DNA of 64,000 nt from Ruminococcaceae bacterium UBA6353. GTDB taxonomy: Bacteria; Bacillota; Clostridia; Oscillospirales; Acutalibacteraceae. The translations under genes were made by a program, and so were the position numbers. Positions 16,611-25,565 of this stretch are shown here, one piece after another. Position 1 is the stretch's first letter. Each line of letters opens with the position of its first letter. A model generated the notes under the pieces. That model was not told the origin of the DNA. It did not search any database and saw nothing but the letters and a program-made list of their open reading frames with translations. The stretch lies in NCBI GenBank assembly GCA_002437905.1, contig DJRT01000002.1, forward strand, positions 101,841-165,840, in the 5' to 3' direction.

Positions 16611-17944
16611 GCTGTCACCTCATTCTGCTTTTTGACAAAACCGGCAATATAGAAACCGTCCGTGCCGTGGACGGGGGGAAGCAATGTAATCTGGTGGGAA
16701 AGCGGCAGGCCGGCAGCAGCAAAGCACTCCGGCAGCGGCAGCTGCCGGGGAGCAAACCCCGCCTCTGCTGCCAAAAACGCCGCGGCGACCTGTTCATTTT
16801 CCTCCGGACGCAGCGTGCAGGTAGAATACTGCAGTATCCCACCGGGGCGCACCAGCTTTGCTGCCTGCCGTAGGATCTGCAGCTGCAGCGCCGGCAGATC
16901 GGCAAAATCCTCCGGCTGCTTATAGCGGATCTCCGGCTTACGGCGGATAACGCCCAGCCCGGAGCAGGGCGCATCACACAGCACCCGGTCAAAACGCGCC
17001 AGCCATTCCGCCGGCGGGTCGGCAGCGGCATCCCGCTGCACCACCTCAACGGAGGAAAGCCCCAGGGCTGCCGCCCGGCGGCGAAGGGTCCCGCACTTCT
17101 GCGGGTAGATATCCCCCGCCACGATCCGGCCGGTATTCTGCATATCCTGCGCCACCGTGAAGGTCTTGCCGCCGGGGGCGGCGCACACATCCGCCACCTG
17201 CTCCCCCGGCCGGGCACCCAGCGCCCGGCAGCTCCACTGCGAGGCAGCGTCCTGAAAGTAATAGAATTCCTGCGTTTCTTCCGGCAGGGACAGCAGCGCC
17301 TGACTGCTATCCAGCCGCAGCGCCGCCGGCAGACCGGGGACGGCAGTATAGGCGATACCCGCCTGATCCAGCAGCGCCGTAAACGCAGCCGGGGTGATCT
17401 TCTGTGTACAAATGCGGATGTACGCCGGCGGAGCCTCATTCAGCATCGCCAGCAGCCGGTGGGTCATCGCCTCGCCGTAGGCATCCCGCCAGCAGCGGAT
17501 CCACACGCGAGGGCAGGAATACCGCTGCTCCAGTCCCTTATCGGTATCGGGCAAGGCTTCGATGAGGGCGGCTCCCTGCCGCTGTACCCCACGCAGCACG
17601 CCATTGACAAATCCACGCAGCCGGGGCGATGCCTGCCCGGCAGCCTCACTGACCACCGCGTAGGCGGGAATACGGGTCATATACAGCAGCTGATACGCGC
17701 CCACCCGCAAAATCTCCCGCACGGCCGGCTCCATTTGCTTGACCGGAACCGAGGACACCCGATTGAGGCAATAATCCAGCGTCAGCCGGCGCTCTACCAC
17801 GCCGTAGACCAGTCTGGTCAGCAGCCCCCGATCCGCTGCAGACAGGGCCGTATGGGACAGCCGCTCCTCCAACACAATGTTGGAATAGCCGCCGGCCTGC
17901 TCGATCTGCAGCAGTGCCTGCACCGCCGCCTGGCGGGCAGACAT
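16607..17944 (-). CDS. rsmB: 16S rRNA m5C967 methyltransferase RsmB
   Basis: RsmB methylates cytosine 967 of 16S rRNA. The 445-residue protein has an N-terminal NusB-like RNA-binding domain (about 1-130) and a SAM-dependent methyltransferase domain. AAPGGKTF near 235, the releasing cysteine in DAPCSGLG near 325 and the nucleophilic cysteine in YSTCT near 373 are all visible. The ATG shares its A with the TGA of the upstream metallopeptidase (TGATG). Confidence 0.95.
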   Translation of the reverse strand: MSARQAAVQALLQIEQAGGYSNIVLEERLSHTALSAADRGLLTRLVYGVVERRLTLDYCLNRVSSVPVKQMEPAVREILRVGAYQLLYMTRIPAYAVVSEAAGQASPRLRGFVNGVLRGVQRQGAALIEALPDTDKGLEQRYSCPRVWIRCWRDAYGEAMTHRLLAMLNEAPPAYIRICTQKITPAAFTALLDQAGIAYTAVPGLPAALRLDSSQALLSLPEETQEFYYFQDAASQWSCRALGARPGEQVADVCAAPGGKTFTVAQDMQNTGRIVAGDIYPQKCGTLRRRAAALGLSSVEVVQRDAAADPPAEWLARFDRVLCDAPCSGLGVIRRKPEIRYKQPEDFADLPALQLQILRQAAKLVRPGGILQYSTCTLRPEENEQVAAAFLAAEAGFAPRQLPLPECFAAAGLPLSHQITLLPPVHGTDGFYIAGFVKKQNEVTA

Positions 17945-18645
17945 CAGCGGTTCCTCCGCCGGGAGTTGCCGCTCACGATCATGATCAGACGCAGCAAGCT
18001 CATCAGAGACACGAAGGTGGCGGCCACATAGGTCAGCGCCGCCGCAGACAGCACCCGTTTGACCCCGGTCAGCTCGTCGGCGGTGAACTGGCCGCTGCTT
18101 TCCAGCGCCCGCACCGCTCTGGCACTGGCATTGAATTCTACCGGCAGCGTCACCAGCTGAAACAGCAGTGCCGCGCTGAACAGGAGCACACCCGCCCAGG
18201 CCAGCGGATCATAGCCAAGCACCAGCCCCAGCAGCACCAGTACCGGCGACAGACCGGAAGCAAAATTGGTTATCGGCACCATGCCCATGCGCAGCCGGAC
18301 CGGGCCATAGTTATTGGCATATTGCAGGGCGTGGCCGGTCTCATGGGCGGCTACGCCGACTGCCGCCACCGTCGCCTGATCGTAAACGGTCTGCGACAGA
18401 TGGATGCTGTTGTTCTTTGGATCGTAATAATCCGTCATCGAGCCGGACACCGGCGCCATACCGGTGGAAATGCCGTTTTGCCGCTGGATGTAGAGGCTGG
18501 CCTCCCGACCGGTCATGCCACAGGCCACACGGCAGCGGCTGTACCGGGCAAAGACCGATTTGACCCGCACCTGTGCCCACAGCGAAATCAGCAACGCCGG
18601 AACCACAAGCACCAAATACCAATAATCCATATAAAAGAACGGCAT
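17944..18645 (-). CDS. Membrane zinc metallopeptidase (YugP/Zn_peptidase_2 family)
   Basis: The 233-residue protein has an N-terminal membrane segment, the zinc site AAHETGHALQYANNY near 90 (HETGH) and three hydrophobic segments after about 110. This is the YugP family, membrane proteases of unknown substrate that are common in Firmicutes. AAAGGGG precedes the ATG at 18645. It sits between fmt and rsmB, as in many clostridial genomes, and overlaps rsmB by one base. Confidence 0.9.
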   Translation of the reverse strand: MPFFYMDYWYLVLVVPALLISLWAQVRVKSVFARYSRCRVACGMTGREASLYIQRQNGISTGMAPVSGSMTDYYDPKNNSIHLSQTVYDQATVAAVGVAAHETGHALQYANNYGPVRLRMGMVPITNFASGLSPVLVLLGLVLGYDPLAWAGVLLFSAALLFQLVTLPVEFNASARAVRALESSGQFTADELTGVKRVLSAAALTYVAATFVSLMSLLRLIMIVSGNSRRRNR

Positions 18646-18669
18646 AGGTTATCCCCTTTCAAAACAACT

Positions 18670-19611
18670 TCAGGGCTGCGCGCCCAGGCGTTCGCCCACC
18701 TGCAGCGGGTGTCCCCGCAGAAAATCGGCGGCAGGCATCCGGCGGGCTCCCTCGTACTGTACCTCCACCAGCTCCAGTGCTGTCCCTTCGCCGCAGGCGA
18801 TTACCAGAGGCGACAGCGACAGCACCTCACCCGGTCGGCCGGCCGCTGTGTTCCCATCGGCCACCCGGGAACGGTATACCTTCAGCGTTTTCTGTGCATA
18901 AACCATCGAAGCCACCGGCCAGGGGTTCATCCCCCGCACCTGATTGTGCAATACCCCGGCGGGCTTCGTCCACTCCAGCGGCGACATGGATTTATTCAGC
19001 ATGGATGCATAGCAGGCGCCCTGCGCCGGCTGCGGTGTCGGCTGCAGCCGGCCGGCTTCCAGCTCACACAGGGTGCGGCTGAGCAGCTCAGCGCCGTCGG
19101 CCGCCAGCAGATCAAACAGCTCACCGCCGGTGATCTGATCATCCAGTGGCCGGCGCTGCATCAGCAGAATATCGCCGGTGTCCACCCCTTCATCCAACTG
19201 CATGGTGGTGACACCGCTTTCCGCATCGCCATTGAGCACCGCCCACTGCACCGGTGCCGCCCCACGGTATTTCGGCAGCAGAGAGCCATGGACATTGATG
19301 CAGCCGCGCGGGGTAAGCTGCAGTATATTTTTCGGCAGAATTTTTCCGTAGGCGACCACAATAATGGCCTCCGCCGGCCCGGCCTTGCGCAGCGTCTCCT
19401 CCGCCTCCGGGGTGCGCATGGAGCGCGGCTGGTACACCGGCAGACCATGCGCCTCGGCGAACTGCTTAACCGGTGGTGGTGTTAAAATCTGTTTACGGCC
19501 GACCGGCTTATCCGGCTGCGTTACCACCAGCCGGATCTCATGCCCGTCCGCCAGCAGGCGTTCCAGGCTGGGCACAGCAAAATCCGGCGTGCCCATGAAG
19601 ATCAGCTTCAT
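18670..19611 (-). CDS. fmt: Methionyl-tRNA formyltransferase
   Basis: Fmt formylates initiator Met-tRNA using 10-formyl-tetrahydrofolate. The 313-residue protein begins MKLIFMGTPDFAVPSL and has the catalytic NVHGSLLPKYRGAAPVQWA near 107 (Asn, His) and DTGDILL near 145, followed by the C-terminal tRNA-binding domain. The ATG at 19611 has AAGGAGGGG upstream; the longer reading to 19860 only overlaps def. It lies 26 bases after def, the usual pairing. Confidence 0.96.
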   Translation of the reverse strand: MKLIFMGTPDFAVPSLERLLADGHEIRLVVTQPDKPVGRKQILTPPPVKQFAEAHGLPVYQPRSMRTPEAEETLRKAGPAEAIIVVAYGKILPKNILQLTPRGCINVHGSLLPKYRGAAPVQWAVLNGDAESGVTTMQLDEGVDTGDILLMQRRPLDDQITGGELFDLLAADGAELLSRTLCELEAGRLQPTPQPAQGACYASMLNKSMSPLEWTKPAGVLHNQVRGMNPWPVASMVYAQKTLKVYRSRVADGNTAAGRPGEVLSLSPLVIACGEGTALELVEVQYEGARRMPAADFLRGHPLQVGERLGAQP

Positions 19612-19637
19612 TGCTGTCCCCTCCTTTTTGTCAGATC

Positions 19638-20108
19638 TTACGGCTGCTGCAGCTCTTCCGGCCGCAGCATGCGATCCACCTTGGTTTTGAACAAAATCCC
19701 GTCCAGGTGGTCGTTTTCGTGCGAGGCGCACTGTGCGGCCAGCTCCTGCAGCGTCACGATAAAGAATTTTCCGTGGCGATCTTGCGCCTGCAGCTTGACC
19801 ACCGCCGGGCGATGGATCATGCCGTACTCGCCCGGGCTGGAAAGGCAGCCCTCCACACATTCCTGTGTGCCGCGTTGCTCAAGAATTTTCGGATTGATGC
19901 ATTCCTTGAGTCCGTCACCGGTATCCATAATGAACAACCGGCGCACCACCCCCACCTGTGGGGCGGCCAGACCAACACCGTCAGCGGCGTGCAGCGTATC
20001 GGCCATATCGTCCAGCAGCTGCCACAGGCGCTCATCAAATTTTTCCACCGGCTTGCATACCTTATGCAGTACCGGATCCTCGTCCGTCAAAATTTTTCGA
20101 ATAGCCAT
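19638..20108 (-). CDS. def: Peptide deformylase
   Basis: Def removes the N-formyl group from nascent proteins. The 156-residue protein has the three family motifs: GVGLAAPQVG near 42, EGCLSSPG near 85 (the metal cysteine) and HENDHLDG near 130 (HExxH, two metal histidines and the catalytic glutamate). The start MAIRKILTDEDP at 20108 is family-like and has GGAGGG 11 bases upstream; in-frame starts up to 20141 would overlap priA. Confidence 0.95.
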   Translation of the reverse strand: MAIRKILTDEDPVLHKVCKPVEKFDERLWQLLDDMADTLHAADGVGLAAPQVGVVRRLFIMDTGDGLKECINPKILEQRGTQECVEGCLSSPGEYGMIHRPAVVKLQAQDRHGKFFIVTLQELAAQCASHENDHLDGILFKTKVDRMLRPEELQQP

Positions 20109-20137
20109 CGGTGAGCGTACCCTCCATTCCATAGGCG

Positions 20138-22597
20138 TCACAGCATGGACGCCGGGTTGATATCCACAAAAACACGGACATTCCTGAATGCCGGTTCACG
20201 GTAAAAGACCGCCAGAGCCTGCCGCACCATATCCCGCAATCTTCTCGAATTGCGGACCTTCAGCAGCAGCTTGTAGCGGTATTTGCCCGCCACGCGCAGC
20301 ACTGTTGCCGGGGTGGGATCCAGGGCGATCATCGGCAGGCCGGCATACTCGCCGGCGGCGAGGCGACGGAGCTGCTCCAGCATCCAGCGGCTGGCCTGCT
20401 GCACCGGCGGTTCCTGTGTGCCGGAAAACCCAAACAGCAGCAGGTCGGCGTACGGCGGGTAATGCATCATCCGCCGTGCAGCAATCTCCATGGTGTAGAA
20501 GCCGGTGTAATCCTGTGCGGCTGCCAGGGCGATCACCGGATTATCCGGCGTATAGGTCTGGATGATCGCCTTACCGCGCTTTTCGCGGCGGCCGGCCCGG
20601 CCGATCACCTGCGTGAGCAGGGAGAAAGTGGTCTCATAGCTGCGGTAGTCATCGCCATACAGCGCCTGGTCGGCAGATAAGACACCAACCAGCCCTACCG
20701 CCGGAAAATCCAGTCCCTTGGCCACCATCTGCGTACCGATCATAATGCGGTATTCGCCCTCTGTAAAGGCCTTGAACTTGCTTTCGTAAGCAAAGCGGGA
20801 CATGGTGGAATCGGTATCCATGCGCAGCACCGGTATGCCGGGGAAAAGCTCCTCCAGCTCCTGTTCCACAAGCTGTGTTCCAAGGCCGGTGTACTGCAAT
20901 TTATCCGAGCCGCAGGCCGGGCAGACCTTTGGCGGGGTCTGCGTATGCCCGCAGTAATGGCACATCAGGCGCCGATTGGCCCGGTGATAGGTCAGCGAAA
21001 TGCTGCAGGATGGGCAGGTAAGCACCTGCCCGCAGGAGCGGCAGGAGATATGGGTATTGAATCCCCGCCGGTTCAGCAGCAGGATCACCTGCTGCCCGGC
21101 GTCCAGGCAGTCCTGCATCTCCCTGCGCAGCACGGAGCCGATCGCGGTTTCGTTGTCCGGCTCCTGCCGCATATCCACCGTTTCCACCTCCGGCAGACAA
21201 ACAGCGCCATAGCGGCTTGGCAGCTGCACCAGAGTATAGCGCCCATCCAGCGCCGCCTGATAGCTTTCCAGCGAAGGCGTGGCGGAAGTAAGCAGCAGCA
21301 GCGCCCCATGGTGGGCACAGCGGAAACGGGCAATATCCCGCGCATGATAGCGCGGCGTAGACTCAGATTTGTAGGTGTGCTCCTGTTCCTCATCCATCAC
21401 GATCAGGCCCAGCTGCGTGCATGGAGCAAAAACAGCCGAACGAGTGCCGACCACTACGCGGGCATCGCCCCGCTTGATGCGTTTCCACTCGTCCATCCGC
21501 TCCCCGATGGCGAGGCTGCTGTGCAGCACCGCCACACGGCCGCCATAGCGCTGCAGGAACAGCGCCGTCATCTGCGGCGTCAGGGAAATTTCCGGCACCA
21601 TCACGATCACCTGACGGCCATCGGCCAGCACGCGGTCGATCAATTGCATATAAACGGCCGTCTTGCCGCTGCCGGTCACCCCGTACAGCAGCGCTGCCGC
21701 CGGCTCATTTTTCCTGTACAGGGTCTCTAAGGCTGTAAAGGCCTTTTGCTGTTCAGCGCTGAGTGCCGGCGGCGCGGCGGACGGCATCTGCTGCGCCGCC
21801 TCATAGGGTGAGCGCAGCGTTTCCGCCTCATAGGTCTCTACAAGCTCTTTTCCGGCCAGCGTACGGAGGACGGCCGGCGTAACACCAGCGAAATAGCATA
21901 CCTCTTTGACCGAGGCGGCCCCCACATCCTCCAGCAGCCGGAGCACCGAGCGCTGTTTATCCGTCAGCTTGGGCTCCGGCGCATCCGCCGGCAGCTCCCG
22001 GCGGCGCACCATCCGCACTGTGGCATCGCCAACTGTGCGAAAAGCGTCCTCACTGCGCAGCAGAACACCCAGCTGCAGCAGATGACGCAGTGCCGGCGCA
22101 TCCTCTGCCAGCCCCAGACGGCGAAGCACCGCCTCCTGGCCGACACCATCGCGGCTTTTGGCCACAGCTGCCAGCAGCATACGCTCATTAGGGGTCAGTG
22201 TCTCCAGCACCTCCGGCGGCACATCCGCCGCCGGCCGCAGCACACTTTTCAGCTGCAGATACAGCCCGGTTGGCAGCATGGCGCGCACCGCATCAAACAG
22301 CGGACAAAAGGTCCGCTCCTGCATAAAGCGCGCCAATGCGACCATTTCGGTATCCAGCAGCGGCTGTTCATCCACCGCCGACAGAACATCCTTATAGCCG
22401 GCGCCGGCAACACCCTCACGGATCTCCAGCACCAGCCCCTGGCGGCGGCGATTGCCACCGCCAAACGGCACCAATACCCGCAGGCCGATCTGCGGCTTTC
22501 CGAGTGATGGGGGCCAACGGTAGGTATATGGCTTATCGTAGGAGAAAGCCGCCTGATCCACCGCAATGGACACCAACACAGCCGGGGTCTCCGGCAT
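20138..22597 (-). CDS. priA: Primosomal replication restart helicase PriA
   Basis: PriA reloads the replisome at stalled or recombination forks. The 819 residues comprise an N-terminal 3'-DNA-binding domain, a winged helix, the helicase core with P-loop VTGSGKTAVY near 306 and Walker B MDEEQEHTY near 400, and eight zinc cysteines between about 516 and 565 (CRSCGQVLTCPSC, CHYCG, CPACG). Motif VI is QVIGRAGR. GGGGGGAG precedes the ATG at 22597. It follows rpoZ by 34 bases in the yicC operon. Confidence 0.96.
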   Translation of the reverse strand: MPETPAVLVSIAVDQAAFSYDKPYTYRWPPSLGKPQIGLRVLVPFGGGNRRRQGLVLEIREGVAGAGYKDVLSAVDEQPLLDTEMVALARFMQERTFCPLFDAVRAMLPTGLYLQLKSVLRPAADVPPEVLETLTPNERMLLAAVAKSRDGVGQEAVLRRLGLAEDAPALRHLLQLGVLLRSEDAFRTVGDATVRMVRRRELPADAPEPKLTDKQRSVLRLLEDVGAASVKEVCYFAGVTPAVLRTLAGKELVETYEAETLRSPYEAAQQMPSAAPPALSAEQQKAFTALETLYRKNEPAAALLYGVTGSGKTAVYMQLIDRVLADGRQVIVMVPEISLTPQMTALFLQRYGGRVAVLHSSLAIGERMDEWKRIKRGDARVVVGTRSAVFAPCTQLGLIVMDEEQEHTYKSESTPRYHARDIARFRCAHHGALLLLTSATPSLESYQAALDGRYTLVQLPSRYGAVCLPEVETVDMRQEPDNETAIGSVLRREMQDCLDAGQQVILLLNRRGFNTHISCRSCGQVLTCPSCSISLTYHRANRRLMCHYCGHTQTPPKVCPACGSDKLQYTGLGTQLVEQELEELFPGIPVLRMDTDSTMSRFAYESKFKAFTEGEYRIMIGTQMVAKGLDFPAVGLVGVLSADQALYGDDYRSYETTFSLLTQVIGRAGRREKRGKAIIQTYTPDNPVIALAAAQDYTGFYTMEIAARRMMHYPPYADLLLFGFSGTQEPPVQQASRWMLEQLRRLAAGEYAGLPMIALDPTPATVLRVAGKYRYKLLLKVRNSRRLRDMVRQALAVFYREPAFRNVRVFVDINPASML

Positions 22598-22631
22598 GGT
22601 TCTCCCCCCTATCCACTCGCAAAATTACCGC

Positions 22632-22829
22632 TTATTCCTCCGGCACGATCAGCGTGCAGTCGCCGCGGCGGAAATCCTCGATTGCCAGGCTGACCGGCTT
22701 CTCGGTCAGGATCTCCTTGTTTTCCTCGGCCTCATCCGCCACCTGGCGGGCACGCTTGGCCACGCCGATTACCACAGCATACCGGCTGTTCTCGCCCTTG
22801 AGTTCTTCAATATCATTGGGAGCTAACAT
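22632..22829 (-). CDS. rpoZ: RNA polymerase omega subunit
   Basis: Omega helps assemble RNA polymerase by clamping beta-prime. This 65-residue protein has the family core SRYAVVIGVAKRARQVADEA and ENKEILTEKPVSLAIEDF. It overlaps the end of gmk by 17 bases, which is the standard gmk-rpoZ arrangement. Confidence 0.93.
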   Translation of the reverse strand: MLAPNDIEELKGENSRYAVVIGVAKRARQVADEAEENKEILTEKPVSLAIEDFRRGDCTLIVPEE

Positions 22830-23439
22830 CTTTCAAAACCTCCAAAACTGTATTTTCCATGCGACGATAGCGCATAGACTCTGCATCGATGATGGTATTG
22901 ATGCGGGCAACTGCCCGTTCCACCTCATCGTTGAGCACAACATACTGATAGCGGAAAGCCCGCATCAGCTCCGCCTGGGCAGTGGCCAAACGGCCACGCA
23001 CCTTTTCCTCCGTCTCCGTACCGCGTTCGCGCAGGCGGCGCTCCAGCTCCTCCATGGACGGAATGGTAATAAAGATGGATACCAGATCCGCCCGGTGATC
23101 CATCACCTTTTCGGCACCCTGCACCTCGATCTCCAGCAGCACATTTTTCCCCTCGCTGAGCCAGCGGCGGATCGGCGCCTCCGGGGTACCATAGTAATTG
23201 CCGTTATACTCGGCATACTCCAAAAAGCCGTCGGCACGGATGGTTTTTTCAAACTCCTCACGCGTGCGGAAGTAATAGTGTACCCCCTCCAGCTCACCCG
23301 GCCGGGGGGCACGCGTGGTCATGGAAACGGAAAGCACCGTGTCCTCGCGGGAAGAAAGCAGGGACTTGATGATCGTACCCTTACCGGAGCCGGACGGCCC
23401 GGACAGGACGATGAGCATGCCCTCCTTATTCCTGTTCAT
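22813..23439 (-). CDS. gmk: Guanylate kinase
   Basis: Gmk phosphorylates GMP to GDP. In the 208-residue protein the P-loop is SGPSGSGKGT near 14, the GMP-binding region TTRAPRPGELEGVHYYF near 44, and EYAEYNGNYYGTP near 80. The ATG at 23439 (MNRNKEGML) has GAGGAGG upstream and overlaps the remA stop by 14 bases; starts further upstream have no site. Confidence 0.95.
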   Translation of the reverse strand: MNRNKEGMLIVLSGPSGSGKGTIIKSLLSSREDTVLSVSMTTRAPRPGELEGVHYYFRTREEFEKTIRADGFLEYAEYNGNYYGTPEAPIRRWLSEGKNVLLEIEVQGAEKVMDHRADLVSIFITIPSMEELERRLRERGTETEEKVRGRLATAQAELMRAFRYQYVVLNDEVERAVARINTIIDAESMRYRRMENTVLEVLKDVSSQ

Positions 23440-23689
23440 CGGCATCCTCCTCTGTATCATCGGACAGGCGGTTGGCAACCGTCTCCGGCTGCACGGCGGA
23501 CAGGATCACATGGTCACTGTCGGTGATCAGCACAGCGCGCGTACGGCGGCCGTAAGTCGCATCAACCAGAGTACCGTTCTCCTTGGCATCCTGCACAATG
23601 CGCTTGATCGGCGCCGATTCCGGACTGACGATCGCAACCAAACGGCCGGCAGCCACCATGTTTCCAAAGCCAATGTTGATAAGTTTCAT
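23426..23689 (-). CDS. remA: RemA/DUF370 family DNA-binding regulator
   Basis: RemA proteins form ring-like oligomers that bind DNA and in Bacillus activate matrix and osmoprotection genes. The 87 residues show the conserved start MKLINIGFGNMV, VAIVSPESAPIKR and DATYGRRTRAVLITDS. The acidic tail (DDTEEDADEQE) is longer than in Bacillus and overlaps gmk. The yicC-remA-gmk-rpoZ order is widespread in Firmicutes. Confidence 0.9.
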   Translation of the reverse strand: MKLINIGFGNMVAAGRLVAIVSPESAPIKRIVQDAKENGTLVDATYGRRTRAVLITDSDHVILSAVQPETVANRLSDDTEEDADEQE

Positions 23690-23724
23690 ATTACCACACC
23701 TCTTTATCGCCGTTTTGACGGGTA

Positions 23725-24603
23725 TTATTCAATATTCTGGATCTGCTCACGGATCTTTTCGATCTCCGCCTTGATATCCACCACAATACGGGTCAGTTCG
23801 ATATCACAGCACTTGGAGCCGATGGTATTGGTCTCCCGGTTCATCTCCTGCACAAGGAAATCCAGCTTGCGGCCGATCGCCTCGCCGCTGTCCAGCAGCT
23901 GCCGGAGCTGGTCGATATGGCTGCGCAGACGCACCGTTTCCTCTGCCACGGCGATCTTATCCGCATAGATAGCCGCCTCGGTCAGCAGACGGTTTTCGTC
24001 CACCGCAGCACCGTCAAGCAGCTCCCGCATGCGCGCCTCCACCTTCTGCATGTGCTCCTGCACTGTACGGGGAGAACGCTCCTCCACCGCCGACACCGCC
24101 TTCAGGATGGTATCGGCACGCGAAAGCACATCCGCCCGCAGGCGCTCTCCCTCACGCTCCCGCATGGCAATAAACCGGTCAAGCGCCTGATCGGTCACCT
24201 GCTGCACAGCCTGCCAGACAGCATCCTCGTCCACTGCCGCCTGCTGCACCGTCAGGATATCCGGATACCGGGCCAGCGTGGATACCGTCACATCGTACCG
24301 CAGACCAAACTGCTTTTCCAGCTGCTGCAGCGCCTGTAAATAGCTTCCGGCCAGCGCGGTATTCACGGTCACTTCGGACGCCGCCGCCTGCGCGGCATCA
24401 ATCTGCACGAACACATCCACCTTGCCGCGGCTGATGCGCCCCTGCAGATAGGATTTCAGCTTATCATCCAGAAAACCGTAGGCCCTCGGCAGACGGGAGG
24501 AATACTCATAGAACCGGTGATTGACCGATCGAAGCTCCACCACGACCGAAAGGCTGCCGATCACATCCTGGCCACGGCCGTAGCCGGTCATGCTGCGTAT
24601 CAA
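23725..24603 (-). CDS. yicC: YicC family endoribonuclease
   Basis: YicC proteins are RNases implicated in turnover of small RNAs and stationary-phase survival. The 292-residue protein has the family start MIRSMTGYGRG, ELRSVNHRFYEYSSRLP near 24 and the C-terminal signature DFLVQEMNRETNTIGSKC near 248. The start is a TTG at 24603 with GGAGTGA upstream, matching the normal MIRSMTG start; an ATG four codons later is possible. It is the first gene of the long housekeeping run, about 70 bases after the promoter at 24671-24699. Confidence 0.93.
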   Translation of the reverse strand: MIRSMTGYGRGQDVIGSLSVVVELRSVNHRFYEYSSRLPRAYGFLDDKLKSYLQGRISRGKVDVFVQIDAAQAAASEVTVNTALAGSYLQALQQLEKQFGLRYDVTVSTLARYPDILTVQQAAVDEDAVWQAVQQVTDQALDRFIAMREREGERLRADVLSRADTILKAVSAVEERSPRTVQEHMQKVEARMRELLDGAAVDENRLLTEAAIYADKIAVAEETVRLRSHIDQLRQLLDSGEAIGRKLDFLVQEMNRETNTIGSKCCDIELTRIVVDIKAEIEKIREQIQNIE

Positions 24604-24670
24604 AAGCTGTCACTCCTTTGGGTGCACGCATACCAAAAGGCAACAACACACCCATTTTCAGTTATCCTGT

Positions 24671-24699
24671 ATTTTACCAGTTTCCGGCCGCAATGTCAA
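24671..24699 (-). promoter_or_regulatory. Sigma-A promoter of the yicC-to-thiN run
   Basis: The minus strand has a perfect TTGACA, a 17-bp spacer and TAAAAT. No other strong promoter was found between here and thiN, where genes overlap or are tightly spaced. Confidence 0.85.
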
Positions 24700-24777
24700 G
24701 GCGAAAAGGCATGAAAACCCGGAAAAAGCCGCACTTTTCACGCCGAAAATGAAAATACTGCCGGTTTTACAGTTTGG

Positions 24778-24808
24778 TTACATTTTCCCGCCGCGGTCGG
24801 TGTATAAT
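24778..24808 (+). promoter_or_regulatory. Probable promoter of the ABC transporter pair
   Basis: A perfect TATAAT at 24803-24808 lies 51 bases before the ATPase start. The best -35 is TTACAT with a long 19-bp spacer, so it may need an activator or be weak. Confidence 0.55.
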
Positions 24809-24826
24809 GACGATGATTTTTCGTCA
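24808..24826 (+). promoter_or_regulatory. Possible operator (TGACGA-N7-TCGTCA)
   Basis: A perfect 6-bp inverted repeat with a 7-base spacer begins at the last base of the -10 and covers the likely transcription start. The position suits a repressor controlling the transporter. No regulator gene is adjacent. Confidence 0.35.
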
Positions 24827-24859
24827 ACAAGGCACAAAAAACGGAAAGGAAACAGCGAT

Positions 24860-25564
24860 ATGAGCTCCTTTGTCACCTTTGAAAATGTCTGCAAGTACTA
24901 TATGGCCGGCGACAGACGCTTCGCTGCCGCCGATCATCTGAATTTCTCCGTAGAGAAGGGGGAATTTAGCATCATCGTGAGGCCGAGCGGCGCCGGCAAG
25001 ACCACCCTGCTGAATATGCTGGGCGGCATGGACACCTGCGATGAGGGGAAGATCCTGCTGGACGGCAGTGAGGTCAGCAGCTACAACCGCAAGCAGCTGA
25101 CCGCCTACCGCCGCTACGATGTCGGGTTTGTCTTCCAATTCTACAACCTGGTGCAGAACTTGACCGCGCTGGAGAATGTGGAGCTGGCTGCCGAGATCTG
25201 CCCCCACCCGCTGGACGCCGCCGAAACGCTGCGGCAGGTCGGCCTCGGCGAACGGATGAACAACTTTCCGGCACAGCTTTCCGGCGGTGAACAGCAGCGG
25301 GTGGCCATCGCGCGCGCCCTGGCCAAAAACCCGAAGCTGCTGCTGTGTGATGAACCGACCGGCGCACTGGACTACAAGACCGGCAAGGCCATTCTTCAGC
25401 TCCTGCAGGATACCTGCCGCCGCACCGGCTGCACCGTCATCGTGATCACCCACAATCAGGCCATCACCGCGATGGCGGACCGCGTTATCCGCATCAACAG
25501 CGGCCGCATCACAGAAAACACCGTCAACCCTGCGCCGGTGCCGGTAGAAAGGATCGAGTGGTAA
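24860..25564 (+). CDS. ABC transporter ATP-binding protein (MacB/LolD type)
   Basis: This is the ATPase partner of the large FtsX-type permease downstream (stop and next start one base apart). The 234 residues contain Q-loop FQFYNL near 95, signature LSGGEQQR near 138, Walker B LLLCDEPTGALD near 158 and the H-loop VITHN near 195. Odd point: Walker A reads RPSGAGKTT, so the first invariant glycine of GxxxxGK[ST] is arginine (AGG instead of GGG). The start is the ATG at 24860 with AAGGAAA upstream; longer readings run through the promoter. Likely roles are export of a peptide or lipid, or mechanotransmission. Confidence 0.9.
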   Translation: MSSFVTFENVCKYYMAGDRRFAAADHLNFSVEKGEFSIIVRPSGAGKTTLLNMLGGMDTCDEGKILLDGSEVSSYNRKQLTAYRRYDVGFVFQFYNLVQNLTALENVELAAEICPHPLDAAETLRQVGLGERMNNFPAQLSGGEQQRVAIARALAKNPKLLLCDEPTGALDYKTGKAILQLLQDTCRRTGCTVIVITHNQAITAMADRVIRINSGRITENTVNPAPVPVERIEW

Positions 25565-25565
25565 G

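Noticed and set aside
17914..19485. 523-residue plus-strand open frame across the zinc peptidase and fmt
   Set aside because: It is a shadow of well-supported minus-strand genes; rich in His, Gln and Arg, with no start signals.
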